From Acetobacteraceae bacterium (lineage in GTDB: Bacteria > Pseudomonadota > Alphaproteobacteria > Acetobacterales > Acetobacteraceae): DNA of 18,117 bases. The translations under genes were made by a program, and so were the position numbers. The stretch's first letter is position 1. Each line of letters begins with the position of its first letter. This document shows positions 13,030 to 18,117 of the stretch, one piece after another. The notes under the pieces are model-generated. The model had not been told where the DNA came from, did not search any database, and saw nothing but the letters and a program-made list of their open reading frames with translations. The stretch is from contig CANFIE010000027.1 in assembly GCA_947446625.1 (NCBI GenBank), forward strand, positions 1 to 18,117, given 5' to 3'.

Positions 13030-13248
13030 CTACTTATGCGCCGCCCACAGAATCAGCTTATGCGCCGGCCAGGCCCAGGCCACGCCCAGCACGGCGAAGA
13101 ACAGCAACTGCACCACCAGATGCAGCCCCAGCACCCAATCGGCCAGGTTCATCACGGCAACAATATAGGCCGCGAAGCCCAACAGCCCCAGCGGCACGGC
13201 AATCTGAACACGGGTCATCCCCGGCCAATGAACCGCCCTTCCCGCCAT
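13030..13248 (-). CDS. DUF2842-like small membrane protein
   Basis: A 72-residue protein with two membrane segments (about 15-34, VQIAVPLGLLGFAAYIVAV; and about 43-61, HLVVQLLFFAVLGVAWAWP) and a short basic/aromatic C-terminus HKLILWAAHK. The size and the layout (H-x-x-x-Q-L-x-x-F/Y-A-V-x-G-x-A-W-x-x-P) match the alphaproteobacterial DUF2842 family, which has no assigned function. I start it at 13248 because AAGGGGA sits upstream; a second ATG ten codons later is possible. The leader contains a 13-bp tandem duplication that doubles the ribosome site. Confidence 0.75.
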   Translation of the reverse strand: MAGRAVHWPGMTRVQIAVPLGLLGFAAYIVAVMNLADWVLGLHLVVQLLFFAVLGVAWAWPAHKLILWAAHK

Positions 13249-13279
13249 GGCAATCCCCTTGGGCAATCCCCTTGGGCAA
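13249..13279. repeat. 13-bp tandem repeat duplicating the DUF2842 ribosome-binding site
   Basis: On the plus strand GGCAATCCCCTTG occurs at 13249-13261 and again at 13262-13274, followed by a partial third copy GGCAA. On the coding strand this gives two AAGGGGA Shine-Dalgarno cores, the proximal one correctly spaced from the ATG that abuts the array. Confidence 0.9.
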
Positions 13280-13286
13280 GTCCGGC

Positions 13287-13318
13287 TTGCATCGCACCAT
13301 ATGTTCCTGTTATGTTCC
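13287..13318 (+). promoter_or_regulatory. Possible promoter with overlapping ATGTTCC direct repeats
   Basis: TTGCAT (13287-13292), an 18-bp spacer and TATGTT (13311-13316) form a plausible promoter ahead of the gene at 13346. Two ATGTTCC copies (13301-13307 and 13312-13318) are spaced 11 bp apart, one helical turn, over the spacer and -10. That could be a regulator site on the same face of the helix. Evidence is pattern only. Confidence 0.4.
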
Positions 13319-13345
13319 ATTCCCCCTTTGCGCCCGGCAGCCCCC

Positions 13346-13945
13346 ATGCTCTCCACCGCCCCCAATCCCGGCCTCACCCCCCGCCGCCCCTGGGCGCCGC
13401 TGACCGATGCCGAACTCACTTTGCTGAAGCCCTTTTTCATCCATGGCGGCGCCGGCCGCCCGATGCACGACATCCGCGCCCGGCTCGACGCCATCTTCTG
13501 GGCCGTCACCCATAACGGCTACTGGAAGCATCTCCCGCCCGAACTCGGCCCGTGGGACACCGCCTCCCGCCAATTCCGCCGCTGGGCACATAAGGGCGTC
13601 TGGTCCGCCCTGCTCCAGGCCGTGGCCGCCCCCGGCGCGCCCCTGCTGCTGAAGCGCCTCACCCATTGGGTCTGCCGCGCCTTTCGCCGGGCGCTGCGCA
13701 TCCTCGGGGTGGAAGGCATCCGCCTCGCCCGCCGCCTCGGCCTGCATTCGGCACTCAACGGCCCAACCTGGATGCTGCCCGACCCGGATTTGTCCGATGC
13801 GCTGCTGCCGCGCATTCTGGCCAAGGTCCGCGGCTGCATTGGCCAGCCGGCGGCCATCGCCATTCCCATCCTGCGCGCCGCCCGCGCCTTCCACAGCCTG
13901 GTGGGGGGCCGCCGCTATATCCCCCGCGCCCTGGCGCCGCCCTGA
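13346..13945 (+). CDS. IS5-type transposase N-terminal-domain protein without DDE domain (possibly domesticated)
   Basis: A 199-residue protein. Residues about 16-95 match the N-terminal helix-turn-helix domain of IS5-family transposases (DUF4096 type): WAPLTDAELTLLKPFF, GRPMHDIRARLDAIFWAV, GYWKHLPPELGPWDTASRQF, then RRWAHKGVWSALL. After that the expected DDE nuclease domain is missing. Instead there is a basic helical stretch (LLKRLTHWVCRAFRRALRILGVEGIRLARRLGL) and a C-terminus ending GGRRYIPRALAPP. I see no inverted repeats or target duplication around it. Either it is an exapted DNA-binding protein or the decayed end of an insertion sequence; the intact frame and separate promoter favour the former. 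No clear ribosome site lies before the ATG at 13346. Confidence 0.7.
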   Translation: MLSTAPNPGLTPRRPWAPLTDAELTLLKPFFIHGGAGRPMHDIRARLDAIFWAVTHNGYWKHLPPELGPWDTASRQFRRWAHKGVWSALLQAVAAPGAPLLLKRLTHWVCRAFRRALRILGVEGIRLARRLGLHSALNGPTWMLPDPDLSDALLPRILAKVRGCIGQPAAIAIPILRAARAFHSLVGGRRYIPRALAPP

Positions 13946-14050
13946 ACCACCGCCGCAACGCCCCACCAGCCCCGAAGTTGCCCCGGCCCACCGCCTCCGC
14001 CTATGGTCCGCCACCTGAATCAGCCCCGCGCAGCAAAGACCCCCGCCCCG

Positions 14051-14584
14051 ATGGACCACGACACCAGCCTGAACCTGAAGGACCATATCCGCGGCGTGCC
14101 GGATTTCCCCAAGCCGGGCATCCTGTTCTACGACATCTCCACTCTGCTGCGGCATGGCCCGGCCTGGCGCACCGCGCTTGCCCGCATGGCCGCCCTCATC
14201 AAGCCCTGGCAGCCCCAGGTGCTGGCCGGCATCGAATCGCGTGGCTTCCTGCTGGCCGCGCCGCTGGCCGCCGAACTCGGCCTCGGCTTCGTCATGCTCC
14301 GCAAGCCGAAGAAGCTGCCCGGCGCCACCATCGGCTATGACTACGCCCTGGAATACGGCACCGACCGCATCGAGATCCAGGCCGACGCCGTCCAGCCCGG
14401 CCAACGCGTGGTGGTGCTGGACGACCTTCTGGCCACCGGCGGCACCCTGGCCGCCAGCATCCATTTGCTGCAACAGGTCGGCGCCCAGGTGGCCGGCGCC
14501 GCCACCCTCATCGAACTCAACTTCCTGCAGGGGCGTGGCAAGCTCGGCGTGCCGTTCCAGTCCCTGCTGGGCTACGACGATTAA
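14051..14584 (+). CDS. apt: Adenine phosphoribosyltransferase
   Basis: A 177-residue purine-salvage enzyme: adenine + PRPP to AMP + PPi, cytoplasmic and normally a homodimer. It has the family N-terminus LKDHIRGVPDFPKPGILFYDIS (9-30), IESRGF at 61-66, the flexible-loop region RKPKKLPG at 84-91, and the PRPP-binding motif VVLDDLLATGGT with Asp124-Asp125 and Thr129-Gly-Gly-Thr132. Length equals the usual 170-185. A start 16 codons upstream (14003) is possible but adds an atypical basic extension, so the ATG at 14051 is chosen. The ribosome site is weak. It is followed, after 126 bp, by an unrelated secreted protein. Confidence 0.97.
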   Translation: MDHDTSLNLKDHIRGVPDFPKPGILFYDISTLLRHGPAWRTALARMAALIKPWQPQVLAGIESRGFLLAAPLAAELGLGFVMLRKPKKLPGATIGYDYALEYGTDRIEIQADAVQPGQRVVVLDDLLATGGTLAASIHLLQQVGAQVAGAATLIELNFLQGRGKLGVPFQSLLGYDD

Positions 14585-14710
14585 CCCCGTGCGGCCCCCC
14601 GCCATGCTGCCTGCCAGCCAGCCAGGGGTCGTACCGGTGGCCGCGCCACGCGGCGCCGCGATATTGCCACAAGGCAGCGCTTCCCTGTGGCTTCACGGAG
14701 CCCGCCACCG

Positions 14711-15664
14711 ATGAAGCCCCTCGCCCGCCGCCCCCTGCTGGCCCTGCCCTTCCTGCTGCTGGGCCGCCACGCCGCCCGTGCCCAGGCGGTGCTGCCCGCC
14801 AGCAGCGCCCTGCTGGTCCCAGGCCCGGAATCCGGCTGGCACGCCCGCTGGGCCGAGCGTCTCGCCGCCAGCCTGGCCCCCACCCTGGCGCTGCAACCCG
14901 CCTGCCTTGGCGGGCCTGATGGCGTCACCGCCGCCAACCGCTTCGCCGCCGAGGACCCCGCCGAGGTCCGTGGCCTGCTCGCCTTCCCCGGCGCCGCCGC
15001 CCATGCCCGCCTGATTGGCGACAGCCGGGCGAAATTCGACCCCTCCGGCTGGCTGCCGGTTTGCGCCAGCCTGGGCAGCACCGTGGTGGCCGGTCTTGGC
15101 CCCCGCCCCACCCGCGCCGCCCCTGGCACGCTGAAGGTGGCCATGCCCAGCGCCGAATCCGCCACCGCCGCCGCCCTGCTGGCGCTGGACCTGCTCGGCC
15201 TTACCGCCGAACCCCGCCCCGGCCTGCCGGGGCTGGAATCCGATGCCACGGTCGCGCTGTTCTCGGGGCCAGACCTGCCGGCCCGCCTCACCGCCGCCGG
15301 CGCCACCCCCTGGTTCATGCTGGAAGCCGGGCCCGGCGAGCGCGACCCGCTGCTGGCCGACCTCCCCACCCTGGCCGAACTCGCCCCCGCCGCCCCGGCG
15401 CCACTGCTGGCCGCCGCCCGCGCCGCCGGTGCCAGCGCCCGGCTGCTCGCCGTCCTCATGCTGCCGGCGTTGACTTCGGCCGACCAGGTCGCGCTCTGGC
15501 GCGGCGCGGCGCAGCGCTGGGTGGAGGAAGAAGGCCGCACCCCCTATCCTCGCGCCGTCCCCGCCGCCGAAGCCGCCGCCCTGCTCACCCTGGCCGCCCC
15601 GCCGCCGGATGCCGTGCTGGCCTACCGCGAATGGCTGCTCCGCCGCCTGGGCTGGCAGCCCTGA
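14711..15664 (+). CDS. Periplasmic protein, divergent Bug-like (tripartite tricarboxylate transporter receptor) family
   Basis: A 317-residue exported protein with signal peptide MKPLARRPLLALPFLLLGRH-AARA and cleavage near Ala24. The mature part weakly follows the Bug/TctC solute-receptor layout: an N-terminal LLVPGPESGWHARWAERLAASL strand-helix, a DPAEVRGLLAFPG strand, the RAKFDPSGWLPVCASLGSTVVAG segment (compare 'FDP..DF.PVS.LG' in Bug proteins), and a late LPTLAELAP. Glycines of the usual PGG-x-D ligand loop are missing (PGPESGWHARW). No tctA/tctB genes are near. It may be a receptor that lost its transporter or took another role. A GGAG lies 10 bases before the ATG, and an imperfect 9-bp hairpin (14666-14674 with 14683-14691) lies just before that. 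The family call is tentative. Confidence 0.6.
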   Translation: MKPLARRPLLALPFLLLGRHAARAQAVLPASSALLVPGPESGWHARWAERLAASLAPTLALQPACLGGPDGVTAANRFAAEDPAEVRGLLAFPGAAAHARLIGDSRAKFDPSGWLPVCASLGSTVVAGLGPRPTRAAPGTLKVAMPSAESATAAALLALDLLGLTAEPRPGLPGLESDATVALFSGPDLPARLTAAGATPWFMLEAGPGERDPLLADLPTLAELAPAAPAPLLAAARAAGASARLLAVLMLPALTSADQVALWRGAAQRWVEEEGRTPYPRAVPAAEAAALLTLAAPPPDAVLAYREWLLRRLGWQP

Positions 15665-15714
15665 AGCCCGGGCGGCCCTGTCCCCCAGGCCCGCCGCACC
15701 GCCACTACACCCCT

Positions 15715-16881
15715 TCAGGTCCGCTCCGGCCTGGCAAACCGCGCAAAAGCCAGCACCGCCACCGCGGAAATCGCGGCACAGCAGGCCGCCGCCAGCATCG
15801 GCGCCCCCGGCTCGCCCGAGGCATCCCGCGCCCAGCCCGCCACCGGCGGCGCCAGCGCCATGCCGGCGTAGTAAATCGTGTAGTACACGCCCATCCCCAG
15901 GCCGCGCGCGGCCGGTGGCAGCACCTGGGCGGGCAGCGAGAATATCGGCGCCCCGGCCAACCCGCACAGCACGCCAATGCCCAGCAGCGTCGCCGCCCCG
16001 GCGGCGCCCGGCCCGGCCACGGCCAGCACCGGGTTCAGCAGCACCATGCCGGCCAGCCCCAGCAGCGCCAGCGGCACCGGCCGGCCCCAGCGCCCTGCCA
16101 GCCAACCGCCCAGCGGCAGCATCGGCACCAGCACCCAGCCATACAGGCTGGAAAGCCTGCCCGCCGCCGCCGCATCGGCGCCCTGCGCCACAAACAGCGC
16201 GGGGGCAAAGGTGAGCACCAAAATCAGCGCGGTATTATACCCCACCCAGGCCAACCCGGCCGCCACCAGCGCCGGCCAATTGGGCGGCCGGGCCGAAGCC
16301 ACGGCAGCCCCACGCGGCGGCGGCCCCCCGGCCCCCAGCGCCGGCACCGCCAGCAGCAGCAGCGCGAAAACCAGCGCCACGCAGCCCAGCGCGGCGCGCC
16401 AGTCCAGCAGCGCGGCAATGGGCGGCAGGCCCAGCAGCGCCAGGGCAATGCCGCCCGGCCAGCTGCCCAGCATGCAGCCCAGCGCCACCGGCAGGGCGGG
16501 GCCGGAAAACCGGTCCAGCACCAGCTTTATCAGCACCAGGTTCAGCAGCGCGCCGCCAGCGCCCGAGGCAACCCGCCCCACCAGCGCCATCGGCAGCCCC
16601 GGCGCCATCGCCAGAACCGCGCCACCCAGCGCCATCAGCACCATGCCGGTGGTCAGAATGCGCCGGTCGCCCAGCCGCGCCACCAGCGCCCCGGCGGGCA
16701 GCGAAACCAGCACGCCGGGCGACTGGTACGCCCCCACCAGCGTGCCCAGCGCCACGAAATCGGCCAGCAGCGGCCCCACCAGCAACGGCCCCAGGGCCCC
16801 CACCGACTGCGCCTGCATGCCGAACATGGCGCGAATGGCCACCAGCAGGGCCAGCACCATCCAATCCTGTCTGGTCTGCAT
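15715..16881 (-). CDS. Major facilitator superfamily transporter (CynX/NreB-like)
   Basis: A 388-residue MFS permease with about 12 membrane segments. It carries the loop-2 motif GALVARLGDRRILTTG, a helix-4/5 region RVASGAGGALLNLVLIKLVLD, and a long polar mid-loop GAGGPPPRGAAVASARPPN. The overall pattern is like cyanate/metal-type MFS proteins, but the substrate is unknown. Its ATG overlaps the stop of the upstream ABC exporter gene by one base (TGATG), so translation is probably coupled and the two work on a common efflux or lipid task. The C-terminus ends FARFARPERT, 50 bp from the stop of the converging secreted-protein gene. Confidence 0.88.
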   Translation of the reverse strand: MQTRQDWMVLALLVAIRAMFGMQAQSVGALGPLLVGPLLADFVALGTLVGAYQSPGVLVSLPAGALVARLGDRRILTTGMVLMALGGAVLAMAPGLPMALVGRVASGAGGALLNLVLIKLVLDRFSGPALPVALGCMLGSWPGGIALALLGLPPIAALLDWRAALGCVALVFALLLLAVPALGAGGPPPRGAAVASARPPNWPALVAAGLAWVGYNTALILVLTFAPALFVAQGADAAAAGRLSSLYGWVLVPMLPLGGWLAGRWGRPVPLALLGLAGMVLLNPVLAVAGPGAAGAATLLGIGVLCGLAGAPIFSLPAQVLPPAARGLGMGVYYTIYYAGMALAPPVAGWARDASGEPGAPMLAAACCAAISAVAVLAFARFARPERT

Positions 16882-18117
16882 CAGCCGGCGAAAACCTGTG
16901 TCCGCACCAGCCGGGCATACAGCCCATCGGCGGCCATCAGCTCGGCATGGTTGCCCTGCTCCACGGCGCGGCCGGCCTCCATCACCACAATGCGGTCGGC
17001 GTCGCGCACCGTGGCCAGCCGGTGGGCAATCACCAGCGTGGTGCGCCCCTGCCGCAACCGGGCCAGCGCAGCCTGCACCAGCGCCTCATTCTCGGCATCC
17101 AGCGCGCTGGTGGCTTCGTCCAGCAGCAGCACACGGGGGTTGCGCAGCAGCGCCCGCGCCAGGGCAATGCGCTGCTTCTGCCCGCCGCTCAGCCGGTTGC
17201 CGCCGGGGCCAAGCGGGGTGTGGTACCCCTGCGGCAGCGCCGCCACAAAATCATGCGCGGCGGCGGCACGGGCGGCGTCCTCCACCTGGGCGGCGGTGGC
17301 CTCGGGCCGGCCGCAGGCGATATTGGCAAAGGCCGTGTCGTCAAACAGCACGGCATCCTGGCCGACATACGCAATGGCATCGCGCAGGCTGGCCAGGGTC
17401 ACGCCGCGCAAATCGGCGCCATCCAGCCGCACCGCGCCCGCCGTCACATCATACAAGCGCGGCACCAGAGACAGCGCGGTGGATTTCCCCGCCCCGGAAG
17501 GCCCCACCAGCGCCACGGTCTGCCCCGGCTCGGCCACGAAGCTCAGCTGGCTCAGCGCCGCCTCGGCCCCGCCATACCCAAAGCCCACGCTGTCGAACTC
17601 CACCCGCCCCTGGCCCGGCGGCAGCGCCGGGGCACCTGGCTGGTCCTGGATGCGGCGGGGGGTATCAATGACCGCAAACACCCGCGAAAGCCCGGCCAGC
17701 CCCTCCTGCAAGGCCGAGTTCAGCGACCCCAGCGCCCGCACCGGCCTGGCCGCAATCAGCAGCGCGGCGACGAAGCCGGTGAAATCCCCCACCGTCCCGG
17801 TGCCCTGCGAAACCCGCCAGCCCACAAAGCCCAGCACGGCGGCCACCGCCACCCCGCCCAGGGCCTCCAGCATCGGGTCCAGCATGGCGCGGGTGCGGGC
17901 AATGCTGATGACCGAGGCGCGCAGCTCGGCGAAGGTGCGGCCCGCGCGGGCTTCCTCCTGCGCTTCCAGCCGGTACGCCCGAACCACGCGGGCACTCGCA
18001 AAACTCTCGGCCAGTTGCGCGGCGGTTTCGCCAAAGCGGTCCTGCATCCCGCCGGAAGCGCGGCGAATGCGCTTGCCCAGCTTCAGCACCGGCACAATGG
18101 CCACCGGGTACAGCACC
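16881..18117 (-). CDS. ABC exporter, fused membrane and ATPase domains (MsbA-like), N-terminus outside window
   Basis: The visible 412 codons cover the second half of the membrane domain and the whole ATPase of a type IV half-exporter, most like lipid A/lipid exporters. The membrane domain shows the MQDRFGETAAQLAESFASARVVRAYRLEAQE segment, typical of MsbA-type coupling helices. The ATPase has Walker A GPSGAGKST, the Q-loop YVGQDAVLF, signature LSGGQKQR, Walker B VLLLDEATSALD and the H-loop IAHR. These proteins dimerise and flip lipids or drugs outward using ATP. The first in-frame GTG at the edge is an internal Val, so the true start lies beyond 18117. The stop overlaps the ATG of the downstream MFS gene. 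Confidence 0.93.
   Translation of the reverse strand, partial: VLYPVAIVPVLKLGKRIRRASGGMQDRFGETAAQLAESFASARVVRAYRLEAQEEARAGRTFAELRASVISIARTRAMLDPMLEALGGVAVAAVLGFVGWRVSQGTGTVGDFTGFVAALLIAARPVRALGSLNSALQEGLAGLSRVFAVIDTPRRIQDQPGAPALPPGQGRVEFDSVGFGYGGAEAALSQLSFVAEPGQTVALVGPSGAGKSTALSLVPRLYDVTAGAVRLDGADLRGVTLASLRDAIAYVGQDAVLFDDTAFANIACGRPEATAAQVEDAARAAAAHDFVAALPQGYHTPLGPGGNRLSGGQKQRIALARALLRNPRVLLLDEATSALDAENEALVQAALARLRQGRTTLVIAHRLATVRDADRIVVMEAGRAVEQGNHAELMAADGLYARLVRTQVFAG

Noticed and set aside
13247..13945. Active IS5-family insertion sequence
   Set aside because: No DDE domain, no terminal inverted repeats or target-site duplication visible around the gene.
13310..14605. Minus-strand open frame of 431 residues opposite apt and the transposase-derived gene
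   Set aside because: Apt is unambiguous on the plus strand; the antisense translation is Gly/Ala/Gln-rich with no family features.
15665..15714. Terminator between the convergent Bug-like and MFS genes
   Set aside because: The GGGCGGCCCTG / CAGGCCCGCC pairing is imperfect with no T-run; too weak to annotate.

Overview
The window is GC-rich and densely packed, with no gene-free stretch over about 260 bp. Gene content and coding style suggest an alphaproteobacterium, probably Acetobacteraceae-like (Rhodospirillales). This rests on the very high third-position GC, a DUF2842 membrane protein, a dispersed 'MAGLVPAIH' palindromic repeat, Bug-like and family-5 solute-binding proteins, and an encoded CCA on the tRNA. 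The family placement is inference; no marker gene settles it.

Layout. 1-625 (minus): methionine sulfoxide reductase pair msrA-msrB (msrB cut by the edge). 878-1024 (plus): a 48-residue single-membrane-segment protein with its own terminator. 1090-2804 (minus): a cysteine-dioxygenase-like cupin followed by an overlapping MFS transporter. 2897-3289 (plus): a divergent RidA-family protein. 3409-3849 (plus): a secreted protein made of three exact-period 40-residue Trp-rich repeats. 3900-5084 (minus) and 5185-6891 (plus): a divergent pair, a flavin monooxygenase/acyl-CoA dehydrogenase-like protein and an N-acyl-D-amino-acid deacylase-like amidohydrolase, sharing a 100-bp control region with a perfect 14-bp palindrome. 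7017-7967 (plus): an Mrr-type restriction endonuclease bracketed by two identical 37-bp palindromic repeats. 8026-10787 (minus): a family-5 solute-binding protein coupled to an M20 amidohydrolase. 10921-12803 (plus): a desaturase and a MetX-like alpha/beta hydrolase joined by an ATGA overlap. 12864-12940: tRNA-Pro(CGG) with a good promoter and terminator. 13030-13248 (minus): DUF2842. 13346-13945 (plus): an apparently domesticated IS5-type N-terminal domain. 14051-14584 (plus): apt. 14711-15664 (plus): a divergent Bug-like periplasmic protein. 15715-18117 (minus): an MsbA-like ABC exporter (cut by the edge) coupled to an MFS transporter.

How the genes fit together. Most is housekeeping plus small-molecule catabolism: oxidised-Met repair, thiol oxidation and efflux, N-acyl amino acid or peptide uptake and hydrolysis, purine salvage, lipid or drug export. 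The accessory-looking parts are the repeat-flanked mrr gene, the DDE-less transposase-derived gene and the Trp-repeat secreted protein. I see no large mobile element, CRISPR array or multi-gene defence island. The best candidates for something undescribed are the Trp-repeat protein, the repeat-bracketed Mrr cassette and the transposase-derived protein.
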